Below, in pieces: positions 7,858 through 15,980 of a stretch of DNA of 45,122 nucleotides (positions are counted from its first letter, which is position 1; each line of letters begins with the position of its first letter). The stretch comes from an uncultured Candidatus Saccharibacteria bacterium. GTDB taxonomy: Bacteria; Patescibacteriota; Saccharimonadia; Saccharimonadales; Saccharimonadaceae. The position numbers and the translations under genes are program-made. Location of the stretch: assembly GCA_946414465.1 (NCBI GenBank), contig CAMKOP010000008.1, positions 1 through 45,122 on the forward strand, given 5' to 3'. The notes under the pieces are model-generated. The model was not told where the DNA came from. It searched no databases and saw only the letters and a program-made list of their open reading frames with translations.

Positions 7858-9323
7858 AAATTGCTAACAAAAAAGTAACTGCTGAGAGATTAGTCCGTGA
7901 TGCTTTAGAGAAAGCTAAGCATTTTGAGGATTATCATATTTTTACCTTTTTGAATGAAGAGGGAGCTTTGAAAAAAGCGCGCGAAATTGATAAGAGAATT
8001 GCACGTGGGGAAAAAGTGGGGCGACTAGCTGGAGTGCCCTATGCTCTGAAGGATAACTTTCTTAGCCCTGAAGGCGAAACTACAGCGTCTGCGCATATTT
8101 TGCAAGGGTTTAATTCGCCAGTTACTGCTACATCGGTGGCAAAATTAGAAGCAGAGGGCGCCATTATGATTGGACGAACTAATTTGGACGCTTTTGCGCA
8201 TGGCTCATCAACAGAGAATTCATATTTTGGGCCAACTTTGAATTCGCATGATAAACAACGTGTAGCAGGTGGGTCATCGGGTGGTTCGGCAGTGGCGGTG
8301 GCATTAGATATCGTAGAATTTGCGACTGGTACTGATACGGGTGGTTCAGTACGCCAGCCAGCTTCCTTTAATGGAATTTACGGTTTGAAGCCAACTTATG
8401 GTACGATTTCGCGCTATGGTGTAGTAGCAATGGCATCATCGACAGATTGTATCGGCTTCTTTACCAAAACTCCAGAAGATATGGATCTTTTGATGTCGAT
8501 CGCTTCTGGCCAAGATCCGAAAGATATGACGACATTGCCAGACTATTATAATACGGAAGCGAGCGCAGAATCAGGTGATTCTCGACTCGCGCCTTCGCGC
8601 CCGTCGTCACGGGGCTCCGGCGCTCATTCCGCTCCCGTCGTCGCGTACGGTCTCGAATCACCCAATTCCTGCGCTCGCGTCGGTATTATCAAGGATTTCG
8701 ATAATGATTCAGTGCATCCGGAAATTAGAAAGGCGCTGAAGAATAAAGTTGAGCTTTTGAAATCAAAAGGACATGAGATTGTAGAGCTTGAGATGCCGGC
8801 ACTTAAATATGGGTTAGCGGCGTATTATATTTTGGTACCAGCAGAGCTTTGTTCGAATCTGTCACGACATGATGGCGTACGTTATGGATTCCGCTCGGAA
8901 AAATCCAAGGATTTGGATGCTTTGTACGAAAATACCCGTAACGAGGGTTTTATGCCGGAGAACAAGCGACGAATTATGATTGGTAATTTTGTATTGTCGT
9001 CTGGATTTTATGATGCGTATTTCTTGAAAGCGGCCAAAGCTCGCACTTTGATCGTAAAAGAATACGAGAAGGCATTTTCAAAGGTTGATTTTATTTTGAC
9101 GCCAGTATCGCCAAATCCGGCTTTTAAGTTGGGCGAAAAAGTCGATGATCCAGTAGCGATGTATCTCGAAGACGTAATGAGTGTATCATTAAATCTTGCC
9201 GGGGTGGCTGGTCTGGCTATTCCTGCGGGGGAAACAAAAGAAGGCTTGCCACTCGGTTTGCAATTGGTCGGGCCAAGGCGCAGTGATAAAAGATTAATTG
9301 AATTCTCGAAGGAGCTAATCTAA
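7854..9323 (+). CDS. gatA: Asp-tRNA(Asn)/Glu-tRNA(Gln) amidotransferase subunit A
   Basis: A 489-aa amidase-signature enzyme that releases ammonia from glutamine for the transamidation done by GatB. The Ser-cisSer-Lys triad is present: Lys66 in YALKDNF, the GGSSGGSAVAVA loop, and the nucleophile Ser165 in DTGGSVRQPA. C-terminal family blocks (YYILVPAELCSNLSRHDGVR, PAFKLGEK, NLAGVAGLAIPAG) are all present. The protein carries about 40 extra residues (236-275, rich in Ser, Arg, Pro and Ala) between DYYNTE and VGIIKDF, where relatives have only a short linker. This insert is encoded by a GC-rich palindromic element listed separately. The reading frame stays open, so the enzyme is probably active. 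It overlaps both neighbours. Confidence 0.95.
   Translation: MKIANKKVTAERLVRDALEKAKHFEDYHIFTFLNEEGALKKAREIDKRIARGEKVGRLAGVPYALKDNFLSPEGETTASAHILQGFNSPVTATSVAKLEAEGAIMIGRTNLDAFAHGSSTENSYFGPTLNSHDKQRVAGGSSGGSAVAVALDIVEFATGTDTGGSVRQPASFNGIYGLKPTYGTISRYGVVAMASSTDCIGFFTKTPEDMDLLMSIASGQDPKDMTTLPDYYNTEASAESGDSRLAPSRPSSRGSGAHSAPVVAYGLESPNSCARVGIIKDFDNDSVHPEIRKALKNKVELLKSKGHEIVELEMPALKYGLAAYYILVPAELCSNLSRHDGVRYGFRSEKSKDLDALYENTRNEGFMPENKRRIMIGNFVLSSGFYDAYFLKAAKARTLIVKEYEKAFSKVDFILTPVSPNPAFKLGEKVDDPVAMYLEDVMSVSLNLAGVAGLAIPAGETKEGLPLGLQLVGPRRSDKRLIEFSKELI
8559..8679. repeat. In-frame GC-rich palindromic element inside gatA
   Basis: About 120 bp, distinctly richer in G+C than the surrounding gene. The ends are imperfect inverted repeats: GCGAGCGCAGAATCAGGTGA (from 8559) against the complement of the sequence ending at 8678, which reads GCGAGCGCAGGAATTGGGTGA. 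The interior holds two similar CCCGTCGTC units (near 8610 and 8634). It adds about 40 residues to GatA without breaking the frame. The pattern resembles palindromic elements that insert inside proteins, such as Rickettsia RPEs, but no relationship to those is claimed. Confidence 0.7.
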
Positions 9324-9742
9324 TGGATGGTGGGGTAGTCACTTTTATTATCGCGATTTTGATTGTAGCGGTGTTGGTGTTTGTAGCAATACTCTTAACT
9401 GGCAAGCGTGGTTATGTATTTAACAAACAAAGTTATCAGACGAAATTTTTAGCAATTGAAAACAATTTAAATCAACATAGTGTAGCAACTTTTATGACTA
9501 CTGTAATCGAAGCAGATAAATTGCTCGATAAGGCTATGATCGAGATGGGGATTCCCGGTAAAACTATGGGCGAGCGTTTGAAAAAGTGCGGTGATAGATT
9601 TACACATCTCAATGCTGTATGGCGAGCACACAAACTGCGCAATGCTCTCGCGCACGAGGCTGGTCTTGAGATTACCTATAAGCAAGCATTCAATGCTTTG
9701 CAAGTTTACAAACAAGCATTAAAAGATTTAGGAGCCATCTAA
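9323..9742 (+). CDS. Small membrane-anchored protein between gatA and gatB, unknown function
   Basis: A 139-aa protein with an N-terminal transmembrane helix (about residues 6-27) and a helical soluble domain. Notable are a central ADKLLDKAMIEMGIPGKTMGERLKKC stretch and HKLRNALAHEAGLEITYKQA, which resembles the R-N-x-x-x-H region of HEPN-like helical folds. That similarity is only suggestive. It overlaps gatA and gatB by one base each (TAATG), so it is translated as part of the gat operon. I do not recognise a function; its fixed place between two amidotransferase genes may reflect coupling rather than a role in transamidation. Confidence 0.8.
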   Translation: MDGGVVTFIIAILIVAVLVFVAILLTGKRGYVFNKQSYQTKFLAIENNLNQHSVATFMTTVIEADKLLDKAMIEMGIPGKTMGERLKKCGDRFTHLNAVWRAHKLRNALAHEAGLEITYKQAFNALQVYKQALKDLGAI

Positions 9743-11154
9743 TGAAATATATCCCAACTATCGGTATTGAATGTCACGTACAGCTCTGTACCAAGACTAA
9801 GCTTTTCTCAGAAGTTGATAATGATGCACGTGGTAAGGAGCCAAATTCCTGCGTATCGCCAGTTGATTACGCATTGCCCGGTATGTTGCCGCGTTTAAAT
9901 GGCGAGGCGATTAAATTTGCTATTAGAGCTGGTAGAGCAATGAATTGTGAAATAAATGCATCGTCAAGGTTTGATCGCAAACATTATTTTTACCCAGATT
10001 CACCGAAAGGTTACCAGATTACTCAGTTTTATCACCCAATTATTGGCGAGGGCTATGTGGAATTACCTTCTGGTACACGCGTGCGAATTGAACATGCGCA
10101 TCTCGAGGGCGACGCAGGCAAGTTGACACATTTTAAGGATTATTCGTTAGTAGATTTGAATCGAGTAGATACACCTTTGATTGAAATCGTATCAATGCCC
10201 GACATCCACTCCGCCAAGGATGTACACGATTACTGTAAGGAACTTTGGCGTTTGATGTGTCATGCTGGAGTAACCAATGGTGATCTCTACAATGGCAATA
10301 TGCGGTTTGATGTCAATATTTCGGTAGCCAAAGAGGGCGCGAAGGAGCTTGGTACTCGTGCTGAAATTAAGAATTTAAATTCATTTAGATCAGCAGAGCG
10401 AGCAGCAGAATTCGAAATTAAACGACAGACTAAACTACTAGAGGCTGGTGAAAAAGTCAAACAGGAAACAAGAGGTTGGGATGATACAACTGGTAAAACC
10501 ACCGCTCAGCGCTCAAAAGAAGAAGCCAAAGATTATCGTTATATGCCAGAGCCTGACATTCCACCGATTAACCTCACTAGTGAGTTTATCGATGCTGAAA
10601 TTGCGAAATTACCATTGATGCCGATGGATTATCGCAGGAAGTTCAACGGCGTGATTACTGATGAAATCCTGGAAGTATTATTGGATTATCCTAGTTTGAT
10701 GATCAAATTAAATGAAATTGAGGACAAACACGTCAAAATTATTTCAAACTTGTTTACGTCGGTACTATTAGCAGAAGAAAAATCAGCTAAATACTTAAAT
10801 GATTTACCAGATACTAGAGATTTGAACGAATTAGCTGAGATGAACGAGAAAAAAGAATTGTCCTCTACTGCTACCAAAGAAGTATTTCTAAGATTATTTG
10901 ATCCCCAAATGAAAGGGAGGGGAACTAAGCAGATTGCGAAAGAATTAGGATTAATTCAGGAGAATGACTTGGAAGCGCTAGAAAAGATAGTTGATATTGT
11001 TTTAGCGAAACCAGAAACTCAGAAAGCACAGGCAGATTTTAAAGCTGGTGAAGAGAAGGTAATTGGATTTTTAGTGGGTCAGGTCATGAAGGAATCGCAC
11101 GGCAAGGCCAATCCATCTAGTGTGCAGGAAATTTTGCGTAAAAAACTGAAATAA
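9742..11154 (+). CDS. gatB: Asp-tRNA(Asn)/Glu-tRNA(Gln) amidotransferase subunit B
   Basis: A 470-aa GatB, the subunit that phosphorylates and amidates the mischarged tRNA. Diagnostic blocks are GIECHVQLCTKTKLFSE, RKHYFYPDSPKGYQITQFY, EDAGK-type EGDAGKLTH, DLNRVDTPLIEIVS, RFDVNISV, KNLNSFR and TKGW-like TRGWDDTTGKT. The C-terminal tRNA-binding YqeY-like helical domain is complete (KGRGTKQIAKELG to the end). The segment after CVSPVDYALPG has lost most of the cysteines seen in zinc-binding GatB proteins. It ends the operon, and a promoter for a non-coding RNA follows within a few bases. Confidence 0.95.
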   Translation: MKYIPTIGIECHVQLCTKTKLFSEVDNDARGKEPNSCVSPVDYALPGMLPRLNGEAIKFAIRAGRAMNCEINASSRFDRKHYFYPDSPKGYQITQFYHPIIGEGYVELPSGTRVRIEHAHLEGDAGKLTHFKDYSLVDLNRVDTPLIEIVSMPDIHSAKDVHDYCKELWRLMCHAGVTNGDLYNGNMRFDVNISVAKEGAKELGTRAEIKNLNSFRSAERAAEFEIKRQTKLLEAGEKVKQETRGWDDTTGKTTAQRSKEEAKDYRYMPEPDIPPINLTSEFIDAEIAKLPLMPMDYRRKFNGVITDEILEVLLDYPSLMIKLNEIEDKHVKIISNLFTSVLLAEEKSAKYLNDLPDTRDLNELAEMNEKKELSSTATKEVFLRLFDPQMKGRGTKQIAKELGLIQENDLEALEKIVDIVLAKPETQKAQADFKAGEEKVIGFLVGQVMKESHGKANPSSVQEILRKKLK

Positions 11155-11156
11155 GT

Positions 11157-11185
11157 TTGACATTTTTTGAGCGCTATGCTATAAT
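11157..11185 (+). promoter_or_regulatory. Consensus sigma70-type promoter of an ncRNA
   Basis: TTGACA (11157-11162), a 17-nt spacer and TATAAT (11180-11185): a perfect consensus match starting two bases after the gatB stop. Confidence 0.85.
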
Positions 11186-11191
11186 TGCGTA

Positions 11192-11471
11192 AAGCATTTG
11201 TCCAATGCTTTTTCATTTATCATAATTGCCTATAGCTGTCGGGAGATAACTATAGGCAAGCTCCTTAAAATGATAGAACAGAAAAGACACGCGGGGTGAA
11301 CAATTTCATAACGTTATTTAGTGAGCGAACGACGGTTCGCATTTAACAAGCATAACTAAATATCACCGTATATCTAAGCTCGTGTAGCCGTTTATAATTA
11401 TTCAACTCCTGCTCCGCAATGTCTTTCTTTTCTATATATATCCCAGTACTCATTTGTACTGGGATTTTTTT
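11192..11471 (+). ncRNA. Unidentified structured non-coding RNA, about 280 nt
   Basis: A transcript delimited by a perfect promoter and a strong terminator, with no convincing reading frame. Visible pairings are AAAGCATT/AATGCTTT near the 5' end, GCCTATAG/CTATAGGC (about 11228-11256) enclosed by TATCAT/ATGATA, GCGAAC/GTTCGC (about 11323-11340) inside TATTTAGT/ACTAAATA, and a long-range closing helix of AAAAGACA...GCGG with CCGC...TGTCTTTC. An unpaired GCTCCTTA just after the second stem is complementary to Shine-Dalgarno sequences and also to GGGAG in that stem's loop, so a pseudoknot is possible. I could not match it to tmRNA, RNase P, SRP or 6S RNA by their conserved motifs. It may be a lineage-specific RNA. 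Confidence 0.65.
11441..11471 (+). terminator. Terminator of the 11.2-kb ncRNA
   Basis: TCCCAGTAC, a 6-nt loop, GTACTGGGA and seven T residues. Confidence 0.9.
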
Positions 11472-11477
11472 AGATTT

Positions 11478-11505
11478 GGGGTTTTCTTTCGGAAAAGAAA
11501 ACCCC
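11478..11505. repeat. Perfect 12-bp hairpin after the ncRNA terminator
   Basis: GGGGTTTTCTTT and its exact complement flank a CGGA loop. There is no T-run afterwards, so it is not an ordinary terminator. It may protect or process an RNA end, or be a palindromic unit. Confidence 0.6.
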
Positions 11506-11525
11506 AACAAAAGAAACCAGTATTA

Positions 11526-11560
11526 AAAATAAAACGGAAGTGAATTCCGTTTTATTTTTT
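11526..11560. terminator. Terminator-like hairpin upstream of fusA
   Basis: AAAATAAAACGGAA, loop GTGAA, and the exact complement running into a T-run. It insulates fusA from upstream transcription. Confidence 0.7.
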
Positions 11561-11571
11561 GATTTTTATGG

Positions 11572-11577
11572 TATAAT
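11572..11577 (+). promoter_or_regulatory. -10 element of fusA
   Basis: TATAAT about 70 nt before the fusA start. Unlike the leaderless genes this leaves a real leader with an AAGGAG Shine-Dalgarno sequence before the ATG. Confidence 0.55.
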
Positions 11578-11649
11578 TGTCTTAGTGTACTTTCTTTTTG
11601 AGTGGATTACTTAAGAAGTTAGATAAAATAATATAAGTAAAAGGAGCAT

Positions 11650-13749
11650 ATGGCTACTGAAATTAAAGATTTAAGTAAGCTTCGCAATATTGGTATTATT
11701 GCCCATATTGATGCCGGTAAAACGACAACTTCGGAAGCGATTTTGTATCGAACTGGCTTGAAACATAAAATTGACCTAGTCAAGGGCGGCACTGGTGGTG
11801 CTGATACTGACTGGATGGAGCAGGAAAAGGAACGTGGTATCACAATTACTTCAGCTGCTGTGACGGTTTATTGGAAAAACCATCAAATCAACATTATTGA
11901 TACCCCAGGTCACATTGATTTTACCGCTGAGGTAGAGCGTTCTCTACGTGTGCTTGATGGCGCCGTAGTAGTATTTGATGGCAAAATGGGTGTCGAAGCA
12001 CAGTCTGAGACGGTCTGGCGCCAAGCAACTAAGTATGGCGTGCCACGCATTTGTTTCGTAAATAAAATCAACCAGATTGGTGGTGACTTCTACAAATCGC
12101 TCGATTCCATTCACAAGCGTTTGTCTAAAAACGCAGTAGCAATTCATCTTCCTATTGGTTTTGAAAAAGATATCTGCGGTGTAGTCGACCTAATCGACAT
12201 GAAGGCTTACACTTACAAAGATTATGCTGACCATGAGCTGACTGTAGGTGAAATCCCAGCCGATATGGTCGAAAAAGCCAAAAATGCTCGCTCAATGTTG
12301 ATTGAAGAGGCAGTACAAGCCGATGAAAAATTGATGGAGAAATTCTTTGAGCAAGGTGAGGAGGCAATTACTGAGGCAGAATTAAAAGCCGCTCTCCGTA
12401 AGCGCGTACTTGATGGCGATTTCTTCTTGGTGACTGGTGGTGATGGTCGTGGCGTGATTGTCGAGAAGGTGCTCGACCTCATGACTGATTATTTGCCAAG
12501 TCCACTTGATCGCGACCAAGGCCAAACTGTGGGTACTGATCCAAAAACTGGCGACCAAGTTGTGCGCAAGGCTGATAATTCAGAGCCTCTGACTGCCCTC
12601 GCGTTCAAGATCGCGACCGATCCATTTGTAGGTAAATTGATTTTTATTCGTGTATATGCTGGTAAATTGAAATCTGGCGATACAGTTCTTAATGCCTCAA
12701 CTGGCGACAAAGAACGTATTGGTCGTCTAGTCCGAATGCACGCGAATGACCGTAAAGATATTACAGAAATCGGCGCAGGTGACATCGCTGCAGTGGTAGG
12801 TCTCAAGAACTGTACTACTGGTACAACACTTTGTGCACCTTCGGCTCCGATTCTACTTGAATCAATTGAATTCCCAGATCCACCAGTATCAATTGCGGTG
12901 GAGCCAAAGACTAAGGCCGACCAAGAGAAAATGGGTATTGGCCTTTCAAAGATGGCTGAGGAAGATCCAACCTTCCGTGTTCACACCGATGAAGAAACTG
13001 GGCAAACTATTATTTCGGGTATGGGTGAGCTACACCTTGAGATTATTATCGATCGTTTGAAGAGAGAGCACAATGTTGAAGCTAACACTGGTGCACCTCA
13101 GGTAGCTTACCGTGAGACTATTCGTGGCACTGCAGAAGCACAGGGTAAACACATCAAGCAGTCTGGTGGTCGTGGTCAGTATGGTGATGTTTGGATTAAA
13201 TTTGAGCCAAATGAACCAGGGAAAGGCTTCGAGTTTATTGATCAGATAAAAGGTGGCGTGGTGCCTCAGGAATACCGTAAACCAGTACAAAAAGGTGTCG
13301 AGGATACTCTAGCTGGCGGTGTGATTGCTGGTTATCCAGTGGTTGATATCAAGGCGACCCTCTATGATGGTTCTTACCACGACGTAGACTCTTCTGAACT
13401 AGCCTTTACCCTTGCTGGTAGTTTGGCTACCCGTGAAGGTATTAAAAAAGCAAATCCAGTACTACTTGAGCCTGTGATGAAGCTTGAGATTACCACTCCA
13501 GAAGAATTCATGGGTGACGTAATTGGTGATATCAACTCTAGGCGTGGTCGCATCGATGAGATGGAAGACTTGAACGGTGGCGCTAAGCTAATCAAGGCGT
13601 TTTGTCCATTGGCTAATCTATTTGGTTACACTGGTGATCTTCGTGGTATGACTCAAGGTCGTGCAGCTTCTTCGATGGAGCTCTTTGCCTACGAAGAAGT
13701 ACCACCAAATGTGGCACAAGAGATTATTGAATCGAGAAATACAAAGTAG
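11650..13749 (+). CDS. fusA: Elongation factor G with atypical G4 motif (NKIN)
   Basis: A 699-aa translocase GTPase of full length. G1 is AHIDAGKTT, switch I has RGITITSA, and G3 is DTPGHIDF. Domains II to V are complete, including the GGRGQYGDV loop of domain IV and the C-terminal GYTGDLRGMTQGRA block. The guanine-specificity motif NKxD reads N138-K139-I140-N141, so Asp is replaced by Asn (codon AAC at 12070-12072) in an otherwise normal context (VPRICFVNKINQIGGDF). In other GTPases this exchange weakens GTP recognition. The start has a good AAGGAG. rpsL and rpsG do not precede it, and tuf lies 9.6 kb downstream rather than next door. Confidence 0.96.
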   Translation: MATEIKDLSKLRNIGIIAHIDAGKTTTSEAILYRTGLKHKIDLVKGGTGGADTDWMEQEKERGITITSAAVTVYWKNHQINIIDTPGHIDFTAEVERSLRVLDGAVVVFDGKMGVEAQSETVWRQATKYGVPRICFVNKINQIGGDFYKSLDSIHKRLSKNAVAIHLPIGFEKDICGVVDLIDMKAYTYKDYADHELTVGEIPADMVEKAKNARSMLIEEAVQADEKLMEKFFEQGEEAITEAELKAALRKRVLDGDFFLVTGGDGRGVIVEKVLDLMTDYLPSPLDRDQGQTVGTDPKTGDQVVRKADNSEPLTALAFKIATDPFVGKLIFIRVYAGKLKSGDTVLNASTGDKERIGRLVRMHANDRKDITEIGAGDIAAVVGLKNCTTGTTLCAPSAPILLESIEFPDPPVSIAVEPKTKADQEKMGIGLSKMAEEDPTFRVHTDEETGQTIISGMGELHLEIIIDRLKREHNVEANTGAPQVAYRETIRGTAEAQGKHIKQSGGRGQYGDVWIKFEPNEPGKGFEFIDQIKGGVVPQEYRKPVQKGVEDTLAGGVIAGYPVVDIKATLYDGSYHDVDSSELAFTLAGSLATREGIKKANPVLLEPVMKLEITTPEEFMGDVIGDINSRRGRIDEMEDLNGGAKLIKAFCPLANLFGYTGDLRGMTQGRAASSMELFAYEEVPPNVAQEIIESRNTK

Positions 13750-13761
13750 ATTCCTTCATAA

Positions 13762-13793
13762 AAATATCCCGACATATGGTTGGGATATTTTTT
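13762..13793 (+). terminator. Terminator of fusA
   Basis: A 12-bp stem (AAATATCCCGAC with GTTGGGATATTT, one G-U pair), a 5-nt loop and a T-run. Confidence 0.85.
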
Positions 13794-13850
13794 ATGTGCA
13801 CTTAATTTATGACACAAATATGATACAATTAGCATGTAAATGGAGGTAGA

Positions 13851-15296
13851 ATGGAAAAGACGCCAGAATTTCATGCAACTAACGAGGAGTTAGACGACAT
13901 TACAACAACAGATGTAGCGATTGCTGCCCTTAAGAAGACCGTAGAAGCTCGTACCGATACTGAAAGTGGTAGTGGCGAAGTTTTAGAAAAAGCAGTCCAG
14001 GCAGTCGATTTTGTGCACGATCATTTTCCAGATGATATCAGTCCAAAACAGCATTTTGAACGTGACAATGGACCAAATCCTCTCCAAACGGAAGAAGATT
14101 ATAAAAAAATGTTCGATTTATTCTTACAGGAAGAATTGGTTGAAGATGGTTATAATAGCCGGGATAGGAGCTATAAGTTTAAAAAAATCTATCGTCCTTA
14201 CAGAGAGACAGTGAACGCATATTTGTCAAAAACTTTTGACACTATAGATGATTTGACTGGTAAGAGTGAAAAACTACCTAAGACGGACGTCGCTATTTAT
14301 CTAGATAAATCAGCAAGACCGATAAGTTGGTTTGTAGATGAATTTTGGGATGACGCGACTGATATACTTAAGCCAAGGACTGAGCACTTAGCGATTGACC
14401 GAAAGGCTTGGTTTGACCATTATGGTATTGAGCTTAAAAGCGGCGAATATATCGACAACGATACGCTCGCCTCGTGGGAACATTTGCCCATCCACGATGT
14501 GAAGAAGGATGAAATAAGCGAATTAAGATGGCTACTAAGTAGTGGAACAATCACGCATGAGGAGCTCGATGAGTGTATCGAAAAGAACGTTAAAATTAAA
14601 GATCGAATTAGTGGACGTGCAATCGACGCATTACTCAAAGAACGTGGCCTATTTGAGAAGATTAAACGCGGCGAAGTAACTAGAAAAGAATTTGACGACT
14701 GCAAAAATGAAGCATTGGAAAAAATAAAGATTCTAGATATCGGTGATAAACTGAAACATATCAATGAGGCCCGAATTATCGCTGAGCAAATTCGGGGACT
14801 ATTCGTACCTGGTGGTCTATCAGAAGAAGATATAAAGAATTCGGAGAGGATTATGGATTATCCTACTGGTATGGAAGGGAAAAATATCACTATTATTGAT
14901 GAAGTCGAACGATCTGGAGCAACCGGCAAAATCGCTCAACATTTCATTTCATGGGCATTTCCAGAGGCAGCCAGTGTAAATTTCTACGTCTATTACGAAG
15001 CTAAAACACTGAATGACGCCAACAGTGCCCAAAATGGACAAATGCTAAGGATCCCTTTCTGGTATTCTTTGGAGCACGATAATGGCACTGGGCGAGGTAT
15101 TCTGGGGCCACGAAAAGGGTTCTACGAGGAAGAATACAAAATGCGCCCAGATAATTTGCGACGTGCCGCAAAATTCGGAGGAGATTTTTTGGGAGTTCCT
15201 CTGGCGTATGAGGATGAAAAAGACCATAAATCATTACGATTCCGCGAACAAATTGCGCGGCTTCGAGTGGAGTACGAAAAGGGGCATATTTCTTAA
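13851..15296 (+). CDS. Large protein with phosphoribosyltransferase-like domain, unknown substrate
   Basis: A 481-aa protein starting after a strong GGAGG. The N-terminal 120 residues are acidic and low in hydrophobics. The core shows VAIYLDKSARPISWFVDEFWD (about residue 145) and, far downstream, NITIIDEVERSGATGK (about 345). The second resembles the PRPP-binding loop of type I phosphoribosyltransferases (hydrophobic-D-E/D-x3-T/S-G-x-T). Between them lies a 130-residue helical insertion with a repeated ITHEELDE/VTRKEFDD pattern. The C-terminus includes a basic RGILGPRKGFYEEEYKMRPDNLRRAAK stretch. I infer a PRTase fold with a helical insert; nucleotide salvage, a toxin-type role or regulation are all possible. 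It is the first gene of the accessory block between fusA and tuf and has its own terminator. Confidence 0.7.
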   Translation: MEKTPEFHATNEELDDITTTDVAIAALKKTVEARTDTESGSGEVLEKAVQAVDFVHDHFPDDISPKQHFERDNGPNPLQTEEDYKKMFDLFLQEELVEDGYNSRDRSYKFKKIYRPYRETVNAYLSKTFDTIDDLTGKSEKLPKTDVAIYLDKSARPISWFVDEFWDDATDILKPRTEHLAIDRKAWFDHYGIELKSGEYIDNDTLASWEHLPIHDVKKDEISELRWLLSSGTITHEELDECIEKNVKIKDRISGRAIDALLKERGLFEKIKRGEVTRKEFDDCKNEALEKIKILDIGDKLKHINEARIIAEQIRGLFVPGGLSEEDIKNSERIMDYPTGMEGKNITIIDEVERSGATGKIAQHFISWAFPEAASVNFYVYYEAKTLNDANSAQNGQMLRIPFWYSLEHDNGTGRGILGPRKGFYEEEYKMRPDNLRRAAKFGGDFLGVPLAYEDEKDHKSLRFREQIARLRVEYEKGHIS

Positions 15297-15301
15297 TAAA
15301 A

Positions 15302-15326
15302 AAACGCCCCTGATAAATCAGAGGCG
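15302..15326. terminator. Terminator between convergent genes
   Basis: CGCCCCTGATAAATCAGAGGCG forms a hairpin. On the minus strand it is followed by seven T residues and overlaps the TGA stop of the leftward gene. On the plus strand it follows the PRTase-like gene but lacks a T-run. Confidence 0.75.
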
Positions 15327-15725
15327 AGCAATATAATCATAATCTGGTCTTGCACTTGCGGATACTAGAATATTGCTCTTTAATGGACGATCGTGATAAT
15401 ACCTTATTTTGATTTGATAGCAATCTTTGCTTCCCACGATATATCCATAGATCCAGGTGCAATTTTCACTAATTTTTGAATAGCTTTCAAGCTCGAAAAC
15501 TACCTCATCCAGCTGATCCGTATTAAGATTATATAGAATAGTTGTCAGATGATCACCGCGGCGGGCGCCAAAGAGATTATCTGGCATATTTTCTTCATCG
15601 AACCGATAGAAGGTCCCGTGGCCTCCCATATAATTAAAATCAATCCGACGGACTACAGAGCCTTGTGCCCGCTCGGACATTTCGGCTTTTCTTACGCTGG
15701 GTCTAACCAGCTTTATACCCCCCAT
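15318..15725 (-). CDS. Unknown small protein, 135 aa
   Basis: I do not recognise this protein. It has a basic N-terminus (MGGIKLVRPSVRKAEMSERAQ), then a probably beta-rich domain with many aromatic residues (FNYMGGHGTFYRFDEEN, CTWIYGYIVG, IKIRYYHDRP). There is no signal peptide or membrane helix. The start at 15725 is supported by a GGGGGTGA Shine-Dalgarno sequence about 6 nt upstream. A perfect consensus promoter (15781-15809) drives it, so it is probably well expressed. It is divergent from the HD-domain unit and shares its 240-bp upstream region. Confidence 0.7.
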   Translation of the reverse strand: MGGIKLVRPSVRKAEMSERAQGSVVRRIDFNYMGGHGTFYRFDEENMPDNLFGARRGDHLTTILYNLNTDQLDEVVFELESYSKISENCTWIYGYIVGSKDCYQIKIRYYHDRPLKSNILVSASARPDYDYIARL

Positions 15726-15780
15726 TCATATCACCCCCTATAAATATGCAATCACTTTACAATTGTGATCTACTATGTAG

Positions 15781-15809
15781 ATTATACCATATGATGTTGA
15801 TTTTGTCAA
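15781..15809 (-). promoter_or_regulatory. Consensus promoter of the 135-aa protein
   Basis: On the minus strand TTGACA (15809-15804), a 17-nt spacer and TATAAT (15786-15781): a perfect match to consensus. Confidence 0.85.
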
Positions 15810-15833
15810 TCATAATAGTATTTAGTTGTGCTT

Positions 15834-15929
15834 TGTAAAAGTTAGTTTTACACTTTTTTTATTATTCACCCCTGTTAATTGCACTATTTGTGTAACTTAA
15901 TTTACTTTTTGTCAAAAATATTATATAAT
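15834..15929 (+). promoter_or_regulatory. Triplicated regulatory block, copy A (HD-domain gene)
   Basis: The inverted repeat TGTAAAA-N5-TTTTACA (15834-15852), a T-run, a CACCCCTGTTAATT element, then TTTACT (15901-15906), a 17-nt spacer containing TTTTGTCAAA, and TATAAT (15924-15929). The same order and spacing recur at 16673 and 18306. Here the upstream gene is divergent, so the inverted repeat cannot be serving as a terminator. Confidence 0.75.
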
Positions 15930-15980
15930 TAGAACAGTTCAAAAAACCGAAAGCACTTTACTATGACAAGGAGAATAATT

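Noticed and set aside
15834..15860. Inverted repeat TGTAAAA-N5-TTTTACA with T-run as a terminator
   Set aside because: The upstream gene is divergent at copy A and already terminated at copy B, and the stem is only A/T-rich. Conservation with the promoter argues for an operator instead.
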